Positions 33,759 through 44,724 of a stretch of DNA of 64,000 nt are shown in pieces. Both the position numbers and the translations under genes were made by a program. The notes under the pieces were generated by a model, which ran no database searches, had not been told where the DNA came from, and saw nothing but the letters and a program-made list of their open reading frames with translations. Within the stretch, counting starts at the first letter, position 1; each line of letters opens with the position of its first letter. Source of the DNA: Athripsodes cinereus (lineage: Eukaryota > Arthropoda > Insecta > Trichoptera > Leptoceridae); assembly GCA_947579605.1 (NCBI GenBank), contig OX388312.1:19243313-19307312 (forward strand). The letters are read 5' to 3'.

Positions 33759-36097
33759 GTAGGAAACAGGGTATTTATAGTAAATAACAATGTAAGAATG
33801 TATCGCACATAATGATTGTATACTTTGAAAGAGGAGGTTTCGGAAAAACATGAGACACGCTTTTTAAAATTAAAACGAGTAGATTTGTAAATGAGTTACT
33901 TTCGAGTATTTTATATTTGGAAATAAAACTGTATCGGTTGTTTTTTCTTTGCTCAGCGACTTAAAACCCGTGAAATAAACTATTCAAAAACCATTGTATG
34001 GTTAATTGTATATCTCGATATCATAAAACGAAATAAATAAATGAATTTTTACGATATTGTATGTCATATTTGCTTGCATAAGGGTATATCAATAATATTT
34101 TATTATTTATGTACATCAAAATATTTGAGAATATTTTATATCATTATTTTATTATTTATACTTGTTTCAGATTTTTGTTTATTCTAAAGTAGGTAGGTAA
34201 TATTATATGTAAATATATTCATAAAATGAATATATTTTTTTCATTCACGTAATTCAATACAGTAAGTACCTTAAACTTGATTTCCAATATACCCATATTT
34301 ATGTTAAAAGTGTTAAGAAAAGATCACCTTGTTGGACTTAAATCACTTTATACATTTAAATAGACGAGCTAATTTCTTATTTATTCAAAAAAAAACAATA
34401 CAAGATATAAAATAAATATTTATTAATTGTCTTATTTTAAATTGAGTTCCATTTATTAATTTATTTCATCTCATAAACGGCAAAGCCTTCAACAATATAT
34501 ATCAACAAACATCAGTTCAAAAATTACAGATAAACTAGACACAGAAAAACACAAATTAAAATAAATATATCAATGATATACACATTGTTTATATCATTGA
34601 TATATTTATTTTAATTTGTTGTAAATATCTCTTATGAATCTCCATATCACATTACATTTTGTACAAGACTTTATAATAGTTATGTTTGCATGTCGACTAT
34701 ATTTCGTTATAATAATAATATTTATTATGATTGCATTAATGACATATTAATTGACCGTACAGACCAAAAAAATCAATGACGATTGAGTCGCAATAATACA
34801 TCAAATGTAATTATTTTGATAGTTTAGTTCCATGGTCTTGTATAAAAAGTTGTTTTTCGGATATACCCACCTGTTCACGTTCTTATACAATTCAGTCCTG
34901 TAATAATTGCCTCTCGACTTATTTAAAATGACTTGAATAATATTAATAAAACCCATGTTTTATCAATTCATACATGAACTTAGTCTGAATCAGAGAATAA
35001 AGTCCGTAAAGTAACAAACAATCTCTATTAAACAAATTGTTGTGTGATTTTTCATAATGCTTTATAAGGAAAGCTTATTTTTTATTATTTCGAAAGTGAT
35101 ATATTTGTATTTATACCATAAGGTTTTTGATATCTGTTTATTCATAAAATTAAAAGATATATAATTAATACCTAAAATTTCTAACGTTCTAATGTCAGGT
35201 TGATTACAATAATATAAATCTATACAAAATATCATAAAATTATCAGTTACACAATTCAATGTGCAGAAGGTGGAACTAGCTTAAGTTTCTAACTCACTTG
35301 GAGAATTTACATCCATAAATTAAAATCGATTGAATATCATCCTCACATCGATCGAATGCCCATTATATCACAAATGTGTACACCGATAAAGACTGTTGTT
35401 CAAAGTGTATCTCTTGCAATAAATCCTCGAGAATCAATACCTACTCGATAGTACTAATATCTACTAATTAAAATAATTTAAATATGTCTAAACAAATTGT
35501 AGTTTAATCAATTGGCAAATTCAAACCAGTTTCATTATAATAAAATCAAATAATAATAGAATAATGATTCACCGACATCATCGCGCTGCATCTGTAGATA
35601 ATAAAATAAAATAACATACAATAATGTAATATGAGTATAGATAGATACAAACTTACCAATATTTGATCTATTAATTGAAAGTAGGTACTTATGTACAGGT
35701 ACATATATACTATACTATACAAATATTGTTTATATTTACCTATACTCTATTATAAATTATTGTGATTAACTTTTGATGAAATATTCCCACGAATACAGTA
35801 CGTATATTGTATCTCCGTACTGAGTAGAAATACGTATACTTGTACGGATCTTGTGAGTAACAGATCTACTTATATTTTTGACCAACACTACTTTGCCGCC
35901 TCTGGCTAACAAATATTTCGTATGAATCTATTTACTACAGGGTGGTCTTTATTATTTTGTCACTTCTTATTTTCCTAATTTTTATATTATTTTCACACAT
36001 TTTGAATTAGGTTGAGTTTAAAAAAGAACAGTGTAGGTACGCTTTTAATATTTATTTTCTACATTGAGAAATTTGATATAAATTTGAATTTGATAAC
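33759..36097. other. AT-rich stretch, no gene seen
   Basis: Plain AT-rich DNA except for the perfect hairpin at 34551-34619. Short frames here carry no motif. Confidence 0.45.
34551..34619. repeat. 30-bp perfect inverted repeat with 9-base loop
   Basis: ACAAATTAAAATAAATATAT plus CAATGATATA (34551-34580) is followed by CACATTGTT and then the exact reverse complement (34590-34619). It is a strong hairpin with no recognised family. Confidence 0.85.
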
Positions 36098-36144
36098 AAT
36101 TCATCGTCGTCGAGTCGTTCGAGTCGTCGTCGTTCGAGTTCGTC
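36098..36144. repeat. TCG/CGT-rich short repeat before a SINE
   Basis: An irregular run of TCGTCGAGTCG and TCGTCGTTCGAG units immediately precedes the SINE head. It may be target sequence or a slippage expansion. Confidence 0.6.
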
Positions 36145-36313
36145 GGTAGCCTGGAGGTAGAGTCTCGGCCTTGTGAACAAGGGGTCCGGGGTTCGATCCC
36201 AGGTGCCGGCAAACTCCCCTTTCACGACACAAGCTTTTAGCTTACTGTGAAAGGTGTATAAGGTTGTATTTGGGTTTATAACAAAAACCCAGATATATCT
36301 TTTAAAAAAAGAA
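36145..36313 (+). repeat. tRNA-derived SINE, family 2 (near full length)
   Basis: The tRNA-like head GGTAGCCTGGAGGTAGAGTC (box A) and GGTTCGATCCC (box B, 36190-36200) is followed by AGGTGCCGGC and the family body (CAAACTCCCCTTTCACGAC, AAGCTTTTAGCTTACTGTG, AAGGTTGTATTTGGGTTTA, ACCCAGATATATC), ending in an A-rich tail. It is the best preserved family 2 copy in the window. The clover-leaf is not intact, so it is not a tRNA gene. Confidence 0.88.
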
Positions 36314-36430
36314 AAGACAATTATACAGATCGAGCTAGTCTCAAACTAAAATATGTATCTTTTCTTCGAATCTCGAACCCAGTACTTCATCTATCATAGG
36401 CAAGAGTGTCACCTCTGCGCACACCAGCTG
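36314..36430 (-). repeat. SINE family 1 copy, internally deleted
   Basis: The plus strand shows the family's 3' body (AGACAATTATACAGATCGAG, CTAGTCTCAAACTAA) joined directly to the complement of a decayed tRNA head (CGAATCTCGAACCC, GGCAAGAGTGTCACCTCTGC, GCACACCAGCTG). The middle (the CAAATTGTCCTGGG region) is missing. It abuts the A-rich tail of the family 2 SINE. Confidence 0.75.
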
Positions 36431-36706
36431 TCTAAATTATTATTATTTGAAGCATTTTTTATGCTATGTTTTTCGTAGTTGTATGTCGTATTTAATGAAT
36501 TTTAGAGATTAAATTTGTTTTTAAAATGTTGTCTATAAAAAAATGACAGTCAGTGAACGGAGGGCTAGTTTATAGTAAAAACGTTGATGTCTTCCAACTA
36601 ACATATTATTCATTCTCTCATGAGCCAATGCTGAGCCTATGAACCTGAAATGAGTATATAACTAAGTGAACAAAAGAAATGATATCAATAAATTATATAC
36701 ATACAT
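36431..36706. other. No gene seen
   Basis: Plain sequence between a SINE and a TAG-tail copy. Confidence 0.4.
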
Positions 36707-36937
36707 ACCATCACGACGTATTCCACAAGTAGGGTAGCCAGCGGGCAAATTAACCTCTCTGTACTAATAAAAGTGAAGGCATTCAAGAGAGGTGGACTAA
36801 AGCACCTCATCGCTGAACTAAAGATGTTAAGTGTCTAAAACGTGATGAGTACCTACATTTTACAGTACACTTGAAAACTTACAGGACAGAGTGAGAAACC
36901 TATTGTCTACCGAGATTCTACAAGATACGATAAATTC
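36707..36937 (-). repeat. TAG-tail family copy
   Basis: Antisense copy: ACCATCACGACGTATTCCAC, AAGTAGGGTAGCCAGCGGGC, CATCGCTGAACTAAAGATGT, ACAGTACACTTGAAAACTTA and CAGGACAGAGTGAGAAACC, ending TCTACCGAGATTCTAC. A CATACATACC run sits at the tail position. Confidence 0.75.
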
Positions 36938-37872
36938 CCCAGTATAAAAAAATCAATGTTTTTTAAAAGTACACCCCCTGTATCATAACACAGGTAGGTA
37001 CTACACTCACTTTATAGTTTTTGATTTAGTTAAATACTGTATTATGAATCTTTAGATTGTTCAAACAAATAATATTACAGATTGAGAGTATTATTGCATT
37101 GTAGTTTGATGATGTTGGCCAGCATTTTGTGTGTGTGTGTCTTGTAACATTCTGGGAACTTATTATGAATAATGATGTATCAAATTAAGAACTAATATAC
37201 CGACAAAGATCGTCTATCGGTTTGGATCTAAAATACTAATACTATTAAAACAAACATACCTACTACATATTCAAAACAGCTTCTCAATAATTTAAATATT
37301 TGAGTAATGTTGATGACCTGAAAGATTAATCGATGAATAATCAATGTCAATACTAAACTATAAGCTATAAAGGAGGTAATGTTTTTCTCGAGAAGAGATA
37401 ATTATTGATCTTATTTTAGGTGGATATAAAGTTCTTATTTTGCTGTAAATAGACTTATTGACTCGCCAATTATTTCAACTTTGGGAGATAGGAATATACT
37501 AATGGAAATAGGGAAATAGGAATATAATAAAAAGGAATATACTTGTTTCTTGTAAGTGTATTTATTATAGACGCATTTAGTCTATGACGAGTAAAGACTC
37601 GCTCATTTTATATATCGAATTGTAGGAGTTGATTACTTGTATTATAACTGCAACTATGCTTTTTATAAAATTAATAATGCACTTTATTAATGAATTATTA
37701 TTTCTTTTTGTTTCAGGTGAGTGTTCCATAAACCTACAACGTGTTTTATGTTACGTAAATTTACTTACTTTTGAGTAACCTGAAAACTCATACGCAGCTC
37801 TGTGTCCATAGCCCACACATACAAAGAAGTAATGAAAATAAGGTAATATTCAGTTACTGAAGATAAAACATG
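36938..37872. other. AT-rich stretch, no gene seen
   Basis: AT-rich with a short GTGTGTGTGTGT run near 37129-37140. No gene was recognised. Confidence 0.45.
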
Positions 37873-37960
37873 ATCGTGTTATCCATCCTGAATGTCTTTT
37901 TGATAGGTGCAGAGAGGATAACATCTTTGTGAAATACATGCAGTAATTCTGCAGGCTATT
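37873..37960 (+). repeat. TAG-tail family fragment
   Basis: GTTATCCATCCTGAATGTCT, then GCAGAGAGGATAACATCTTT, AATACATGCAGTAATTCTGC and AGGCTATTTT match the central block of the family on the sense strand; the 3' end has decayed. Confidence 0.6.
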
Positions 37961-39767
37961 TTTTTATGAGAGATACTTAGATATTATAGAAAAATAGATA
38001 TTAATTTAAATCTCATATTGATTAATTCATAATTTATTTTATTAATTTAAAATTCGAACATTGTGCAATAATTAAATTACACATTTATAAAAGTGATTCA
38101 CAATAAAATCAATAATAAATTTACACTAATTCAATGTTATGGGGAGTATTGCACCTGTATAGTACAAAAGGTATCTAATTAATGTTTAGCATTGAACTAA
38201 ATAATATGTAATATGAATTATATTTATATTTATTTAGAATTGAAGCGGTAGCTAGGATAAGGAACCATAGACATTCCTTCCTTATATTGCAAAATACGAT
38301 AACGAATTCTTCTGAATCTAGCCTATTCCCATGAAAATTTTCATTAATATATCTTGAATCGTCACGCAAATATACCTTTTGGCTTGAAGGATCGATGCAT
38401 ATTTTATCGGTAATTCAGTTTCAACAATTGCAAATATTCCATCCATCCCAGCCAGCAAACCATCTACTTGTAATAATTATGCTGATTATTCTTTCCGTGC
38501 CAATTAATGCTCTGTTGAAATTTATATTTTGTGTGTATTTTTCTGCAAAAAAATAATAACGTTCGATAAACGTAAATAATATTGAGGGAGATACAATTAA
38601 AAGCTTGATATATTTTTTTATTATTATTTAGGCATTCCACCCTAGTGAGTGATTTTGCAAAGCTTGATGTAGTCGTATCTCAAAACGCTATTTTGGCGTA
38701 TGGGTTTTTATTCCAGCTATAACTTAAATTTATTATTTGTATTTGTTTTAAGCGCAATAATGTACTATACTACTAAACATCTACATTTAAGTAATGACGT
38801 TTCACCGTTGTACAAATAAATAATATTTTTTTATTTAATTAAGATATGCAATTTAATATATTCAAAATAAATGGTGCACTCATTATTATTAAATATTACT
38901 ACAGTGAATATTATGATGAAACATTTAAGTATATATAATATTTTTATTATTATTACATTATGTACTCAATAATGAATATTATTTGTTGTAAATGTTTTAC
39001 ATATTAATTAAATGTAAGTACCCGCTCATATAATAAATATTGTAAACATACATTTTTAGTACCTACTTCTTGTATATACATAATTGTGTGTAGAAAGATA
39101 ATATAGGTACAACCCAATTATAAATATATGAAAATTAAATTAATAAACAGCTTACCTATTTTTTTTATTTCATTTTGTTCCGATTTATATCATCCATTAT
39201 AAATCCGTCTTTGACTCGGAAGTTACAGAAAAATTGGGAGAAACATCTTGAACGAGGACTCCACAGAGTATAATATTGACAGGTATAAATAGGTCTTAGG
39301 TATGTCCTAGAACTGATGAATTATACACCATCCCTTGAAGTGTTTTCACACATAAACGATGCATAAATATTGTTCAGGAAGTAAATACCTAAAAACAATC
39401 AACAATTAAATTGTTTTCACAGAATATTTCCGTTTTGGATATTTGGGTTTCGCGTCTACCCATATAATTCGCTTGTCAAATCGTATGAAGATAACAACTC
39501 TCTTCCATATCTCCAAATGATATTAAAATAATTCATATTAAATGCGACAGTTATGCATTGTATGAATTTTATCGGTAAGTTAAAATGTACCTATCACTTA
39601 ATTGCGAATTGTTTAAGTAACAATGGATTGCGCTGGTTGAGAAGTTCATGTAGACCTTGTTGCTAATCTCCGAGTGTAAATAATGCATTTATCATTTCTT
39701 TACCATTACATTTGACACTTACTATATCAAATGTGTGGGTAAACTTTAAAATAATATATAGAATATA
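37961..39767. other. AT-rich stretch with a weak repeat trace
   Basis: Mostly plain AT-rich DNA. At 38447-38512 the sequence CCAGCCAGCAAACCATCTAC and TTCTTTCCGTGCCAATTAAT resembles a decayed antisense TAG-tail fragment, but too weakly to list separately. The minus-strand frame at 38175-38369 has no motif. Confidence 0.4.
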
Positions 39768-39843
39768 TACTACTACTACTACTATACCATCACGGCATAT
39801 CCCACAAGTGGGGTAGCCAATGTAAGAAACATGCAAGCTGTCA
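39768..39843 (-). repeat. TAG-tail family copy, internally deleted
   Basis: The plus strand shows (TAC)n, the complement of the (TAG)n tail, at 39768-39783, then ATACCATCACGGCATATCCC and ACAAGTGGGGTAGCCA, identical to the 16-kb and 63.3-kb copies. It then jumps to TGTAAGAAACATGCAAGCTG and stops. The near-identity of the terminal 50 bases suggests a fairly young copy. Confidence 0.8.
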
Positions 39844-39977
39844 AGAATATATATCTACGTAGGTAAATATACAATAAAAAAGTCTTTCACCATTAATGTA
39901 AACATTTAGGCAGAAATTTATAAAGAGAAAATATGACAATATAATACGTTGTTATGTATCACGAAATAAGACTAGGC

Positions 39978-40145
39978 AATTTGAAACAAGTGTTTCTTTC
40001 TACCATAAGCTATTGATCACGAGAGAGACGACTTTCGACTTATCAGGACATTATCAATTTGATATATAATGACCTGATAAGTCGTCGAAAGACGTCTCCC
40101 TCGTGATCGATAACTTATAGTAGAAAGAAACACTTGTTTCAAATT
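39978..40145. mobile_element. 168-bp palindromic MITE
   Basis: Two arms of about 75 bp (AATTTGAAACAAGTGTTTCT, CTTTCTACCATAAGCTATTG, AGACGACTTTCGACTTATCA at left) are repeated inverted on the right with few mismatches around a short ATCAATTTGATATATAATG loop. No coding content. No clear target duplication was resolved. A decayed relative lies at 14195-14319. The overlapping minus-strand frame at 40017-40199 is a by-product. Confidence 0.85.
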
Positions 40146-40360
40146 ACAGACGTGTCGCTGTATGAATTTGCGAATCCCACAAAAAATGTAACAAGACAAA
40201 TAATATTATGACTGATAATTTAATCTAATGACGTACCCAGTAAAAAGAACATTAATTCTCAGATTTGCAATGAACTAAATATAAAAACAAGTTTTAAGTT
40301 TTCTTTTTTAAATAATAATTAAAACATGAATGGTCTTTACTTCTGCAAAGGAAATTACAA

Positions 40361-40673
40361 TACGGTAATTTCATTCCCCGTACGGTAGTAAATTACCGTA
40401 CGACAAAAGTACGGTAATTTCACATCAAAACTAATGGACGGTAATTTGGCACACAAATCATTTACGGGAAGGTTTGGAGATAAAAGTATGACCTATTTTG
40501 TATCCATCAAGGTCAAGGACGTTTATCACGTGTACATAGCATGAGAGCACGGGGGGACGAAAACGACTGTACTCGGGAAAAGGCCTTCTTAACACGAGAA
40601 GATAGTGGATAACGGCGCACTTTAGTGATGTACGGTAATTGTACGGAAATTTTTCCCTAGAAGTACGGTAATT
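40361..40673. repeat. Cluster of TACGGTAATT motifs
   Basis: TACGGTAATT occurs at 40361, 40410, 40631 and 40664, its complement AATTACCGTA at 40391, a near copy ACGGTAATT at 40438, and partial TACGG at 40381 and 40643. The pair at 40381-40400 forms an inverted TACGGTA/TACCGTA stem. The interior (40500-40620) is more GC-rich than the surroundings and has no open frame. It may be a decayed transposon with repeated transposase-binding sites; CTGGCAACCCTG follows at about 40687. Confidence 0.6.
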
Positions 40674-40689
40674 TTGGATTCACAATCTG

Positions 40690-42617
40690 GCAACCCTGCA
40701 TTCATTGTATATATGAACATAATTAGTATTATCTATATTCATACCATGTGATAATGTTGACTGATAATGAATTATTTAAGATATTTTAAACAGTGTTGTA
40801 GTTGATTTATTTATTCATAGTTTACTATTACGCTAAAGATAATAACAGTATCAATACTGAAATGTAACATCAATTAAAATAAAATATCTTATTTTGAGTA
40901 AGTTCTTGGTTGAAATAAAAATAAAGACTATTGTTTACTGATATTTGTCACATATTTTTTTCTTGGTTGTTCATTTCTTTTTCAATAAAAAAACAATCCC
41001 AGGAATTCATTGGTGTAATAATATTAAAATTATTTTACCCAATATTGTACATAACTACTTAAGCTATCTTTCCTGATCCGGAAAATCTTAATGGTAATTA
41101 TATCAAATTTTAATTAACTTTTTGAGGCTCGCTACAAAAAGCTACCATCAGTAACCTCTGCGCTTTAAAATAAATAAATAAAATATTTTACCATGCATAA
41201 ACATCACACACAATATCTTCTCCGATAATCCAAAAATTAATGAATTTTTTGAATTAAAATACAATAAAATATAAAAAAAACGGCATGTAGAAGGTGGGGC
41301 AAGCAGTAAATATTATTTTTGAAACACTTATAAGAATATAATTAATATTCCTAATTACCTAATATAAAATATAACATGTTCATAATGTTGCGTCGATTAT
41401 GAATACGTAATTATTTTAATTATTATTTCTATATGATGATGCTATGGTTTTATTATAGTAATACCTATTTATACTTGCACTTCATTAAAATATTTATCAA
41501 ACACATAGTTGCGTCTTACGATATACCTAAAGCATGCAATAAACATTAGTTTACCAATCTTTTTTTGGTGGACTTAATTATAATGCTGTGCATCTTAAAA
41601 AATTAATGACGTAAAGCATGGTTTTTACTATTCGTTTCCATTAGTAAAAAAACTGTTTTTTCTATTGAAAACTTTTTTCACAAGTAAAAAAGGCTTAAAT
41701 TTGCCAAAAAAAAATAGGATCCATAAATTGGAGTAATTATTATTATTATTATTATTATTTGGATGATTTGTAAAGCGCCGTTTTGTGAAAAAAATCCACC
41801 TCAAGGGCGCTCTTTGCTAACTAAGGTTGTGCTTGAATTGTGCTAATAGGTAGGTACTGTATCTGAATAAACTGATAAACACAAATTTCCTGAAACTAAC
41901 CTCTGATTTGACGTAGAGATCCAAAAATAAGGTAATGGGATATAAAACTAATTATTTATATAGGTTTTGCCGTGTAATTAAGCTGTGTAATACAAGTTAT
42001 AAAATATAATATGATGGTCTAATTTGAATAGAGGAAATTTCATTAGTACTCAATTAACATGCCTAGTAGATTATAGGTACATTCGCTTCATTATTATGAG
42101 TTTTAAAAATTGATTACGTCTTCCATATGATTAAATCAGTGTAGTTTTCAAATTACATTTTACACGATATCTTAACACATGTATCTATAACGAATATAAC
42201 TACAGGGTTTATCCACTTAACGATGTTTCAATTAATGACATTTTATATTAAAACATTAATTATATAATTAACCGTTTAGTAAGTATCAATATGAACTTAG
42301 CAGAATGTGTAAAATCAGAAGATTTATGTTTGTTAAAAAAAATCCTTTGTTCCATTTTTTGCTATAATTCAGAGCGATTTCCGAACCTCTTTTTCATTAC
42401 CAAACTATGTAGATGACAATGATTTATTTTGATCCATTCTAGATTAATCATTCCAAATTGATTACACTCACCGGTAGTCAATCTATTCGAATAGGTATTA
42501 ACTAGGTAGGTAGTTGTATGTGATACACATACATAATGTGAACTTCCTTTAGAAGTGCATAAATGGAAATACTAAAATTCTTCATGAATCTGTTCTATTA
42601 ATAGGTACTTATACTAA
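40690..42617. other. AT-rich stretch with (ATT)n microsatellite
   Basis: Plain AT-rich DNA. A clean ATT microsatellite lies at about 41736-41760, followed by a short more GC-rich patch (AAGCGCCGTTTTGTG, CCTCAAGGGCGCTC) of unknown origin. No gene was recognised. Confidence 0.5.
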
Positions 42618-42716
42618 CTATAACATAATATAACATTTACAGACAATTCACACAGATCGAGCTAGTCCCAGACTAAGATATGAATCTTATATTATGGGTT
42701 CTAACGCGATGATATA
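42618..42716 (-). repeat. SINE family 1, 3' half of a split copy
   Basis: ATAACATAATATAACATT (tail) then AGACAATTCACACAGATCGA, GCTAGTCCCAGACTAAGATA and ATTATGGGTTCTAACGCGAT follow the 15.5-kb SINE base by base. At GATGATA the match stops and mariner-like sequence begins. The matching 5' half resumes at 43440. Confidence 0.8.
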
Positions 42717-43263
42717 TTAGGTCTAAACTTGTAATAAAATATCTTTGGTTGTACTATTTGTATCTGGCTGGTTTTGATGACATTTAAAAGGTGAAATTTC
42801 AAAAAAAGAATCAAATTAGGAAAATTTTGTTTCCCGCTATTTTTCATTTGTTTTTCTTCCTGTTAAAATGTGCGAATCGAATGAAGAAATTAGACACATT
42901 TTAAAATTTCATTAAAAAAAAGAAAAAAATGCTATGCCAGCCGCGAAATAAATTTGTGACGTTTATGGACCTAATGCAGTGTCAGTAAGAGTAGCATAAA
43001 GTTGGTTTAAGCGTTTTCAATCCGGGAATTTTGATGTCAAAGATGCACCTTGCTCTGGTCGCCCTGTTACGGATAAATGGACGCTATTTTTGAAAAATTG
43101 GAGCAAGATCGGCATATCAGCAGTTACGACATAGCTGAAGAACTAGGAATTGGCCACAAAACAATTTTGATCCATTTGAAAAAAGCTGAGTACACAAAGA
43201 AGCTCAATATTTGGGTTCCACACGAGCTCACTGAAAGAAACCTAATGAACCGTGTACTCATTC
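42717..43263 (+). mobile_element. Mariner fragment, 3' end lost
   Basis: It begins TTAGGTCTAAACTTGTAATA directly after TATA, as expected for a mariner inverted terminus at a TA target, and runs into a transposase-like frame. No inverted copy of this terminus is found downstream, so the right end has been deleted. Homology to mariner ends near 43263, where unrelated sequence begins. Confidence 0.75.
42869..43263 (+). pseudogene. Mariner transposase pseudogene, N-terminal part
   Basis: The DNA-binding half of a mariner (IS630/Tc1/mariner) transposase. It starts at ATG 42869 (MCESNEEIRHILKFH), hits a stop, and continues in pieces: CDVYGPNAVSV, then SWFKRFQSGNFDVKDAP and SGRPVTDK, the typical WFxxFxSGxFDxxDxPRSGRP linker of mariner N-termini. 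After a one-base frame change it reads FEKLEQDRHISSYDIAEELG, IGHKTILIHLKKAEYTKKL and WVPHELTERNLMNR, the second helix-turn-helix and the WVPHEL motif. The catalytic DD34D domain is absent. Stops, frameshift and truncation make it dead. The apparent 184-residue open frame at 43077-43631 is a chimera of this fragment with unrelated downstream sequence. Confidence 0.85.
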
Positions 43264-43439
43264 AAAGATCCACCTCACACCCGGATATCTCAGGAGTCGT
43301 TAACTCCTACTTATCCGCACATTCAACCAAAATTGTCCTCACGGGCGGGCCATTGGGGAGGCCTGAAGGGCCGGCCGGCCAAAACCGCCGTCGTGGGAAT
43401 CTTTTATATGACAAGAATATTATTATTTTATTTTATAAT
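43264..43439. other. GC-rich insert of unknown origin
   Basis: Between the mariner break and the SINE head lies sequence unlike either: AGGAGTCGTTAACTCCT (a small hairpin near 43291-43307), GGGCGGGCCATTGGGGAGGC and GGGCCGGCCGGCC. It is much more GC-rich than the window. It may be part of another transposon; no motif identifies it. Confidence 0.5.
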
Positions 43440-43550
43440 CCATACCCAGGACAATTTGAAAAAGGTCATTCTTCACCTTGCCCTGGCCGGGAATCGAGCT
43501 CGGGACCTCGTGACTCAAAAACAAGAGCGTTACCTCCGCGCCACACCGGC
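43440..43550 (-). repeat. SINE family 1, 5' (tRNA-like) half of a split copy
   Basis: On the minus strand: GGCCGGTGTGGCGCGGAGGT (box A region), GAGCTCGATTCCCGG (mutated box B; the intact family has GGTTCGATTCC) and AATTGTCCTGGGTATGG. Together with 42618-42716 this forms one SINE interrupted by about 720 bp. Confidence 0.85.
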
Positions 43551-43609
43551 CGCCTAATAGGTGATAATTATAGATACTCATATTTTGTTTATCATGGTTT
43601 ATTTAGTGG

Positions 43610-43895
43610 TTTGATCATGTGGAACGAATGAAAGAGGAAAGAATGACAAAGAGGATATACTTATCTGAAAGAAAGGGTGTGAAGAAACGCGGGCGTCCGA
43701 GAACCACGTGGCTTGATCACGTGGATCAAATTCTCAAGGACGGCCGCGTGTTGAGTAAGAGGAACCGACGTGCGTGTATGAGGAACTGTATGAATGTGGA
43801 GGAAGCGAAGGAAGTGTGTAAAGATAGATCTGTTTGGCGTTCCGTTCTCTCTGCCTACCCCACTTGGGACACGGCGTGAGGGTATATAGTTATTT
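43610..43895 (+). pseudogene. LINE 3' end (C-terminal coding fragment)
   Basis: An open frame reads HVERMKEERMTKRIYLSERK, then GVKKRGRPRTTWLDHVDQIL, KDGRVLSKRNRRACMRNC and MNVEEAKEVCKDRSVWRSVL, ending SAYPTWDTA and a stop at 43877-43879. This GRPRTTWLDxV ... AKEVCKDRSxWR end is the C-terminus of an insect endonuclease-reverse transcriptase LINE. The same family occurs antisense at 60.1 and 61.6 kb; the shared 3' end is TGGGACA(C/T)GGCGTGAG. There is no GAA tail, unlike the other LINEs here, so it is a distinct lineage. Only the last 90 codons or so are present. Confidence 0.85.
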
Positions 43896-44603
43896 AGTTT
43901 ACTCAAAAATCTACTTAGTTTTGTTACATCTGAGTTTTTAAACATTCAACGGCGATTTATCCGTATGACTTAGTTCGATTTGTTGTTAAATTAATAAATA
44001 AGTTATTCATATTATTATGAAAAACAATTATTTATTGGTTTTACATTAATGCGGCGTTACACAAAGTAAGTAAAGTTAGCTGAGAGTTATGCTCATTACA
44101 CATGTTGTTGTGAATATTAATTATTAATACCTACTACATACATACATCTAGTAGGTAGGTACCTATACTAACAACTTACATAGTAGGTTGATTAATTTAT
44201 AAAACACAATATTCATTAATACAGTTTTAATAGAAAATATTTTGTATTTAATTTCATGGATCTTCGCCTCAAAACTTTAATATTCAGACAGCGTGCCTTG
44301 TTGTATCATACCTTGAAGTAAATTTAATATAACTCATATAACGAGATAAAAAGAGCTTAGATATTGTAACACCTGAAACGGTACCTATCAATATTAAATT
44401 TATTAATCATATTCTTCTCAAGTTCCTCTTTAAAATACAGTATCTGTAATGAGTTTTTTTTATTAAATAAATATATTACCATGTATATATAAATATTCAG
44501 GGTTATCCGTGGAGTCTTGGCGAAACCAAAATCTTCATGTCTTTACAGTAATTTAAAAAAAAACATGTATTCGTAAAACATTATGTATCAAGACATGTTA
44601 CGT
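43896..44603. other. AT-rich stretch, no gene seen
   Basis: Plain AT-rich DNA; nothing recognised. Confidence 0.45.
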
Positions 44604-44724
44604 TTTCAACTCAGCTTTAAGGTTTGCCCTCTGTCCTGAATCTCTTAAGGAGAGGACAACTTGCATGTTATCACATGTGGTTGGTTCGTTGGCTACCCCA
44701 CTTGAAGGAAACTCCGTGATGACA
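44604..44724 (+). repeat. TAG-tail family copy
   Basis: Sense copy: TTTAAGGTTTGCCCTCTGTC, CTGAATCTCTTAAGGAGAGG, ACAACTTGCATGTTATCACA and TTGGCTACCCCACTTGAAGG, then CTCCGTGATGAC. It has an internal deletion between the CTGAATCTCTT and GGAGAGGACA blocks. Confidence 0.75.

Noticed and set aside
36145..36210. Possible tRNA gene (box A and box B present)
   Set aside because: The same head with the same non-tRNA body recurs at 8.0 kb and the acceptor stem does not pair; it is the head of a SINE.
43077..43631. A single 184-residue gene
   Set aside because: It is a chimera: mariner transposase fragment, GC-rich insert and antisense SINE read through in one frame.
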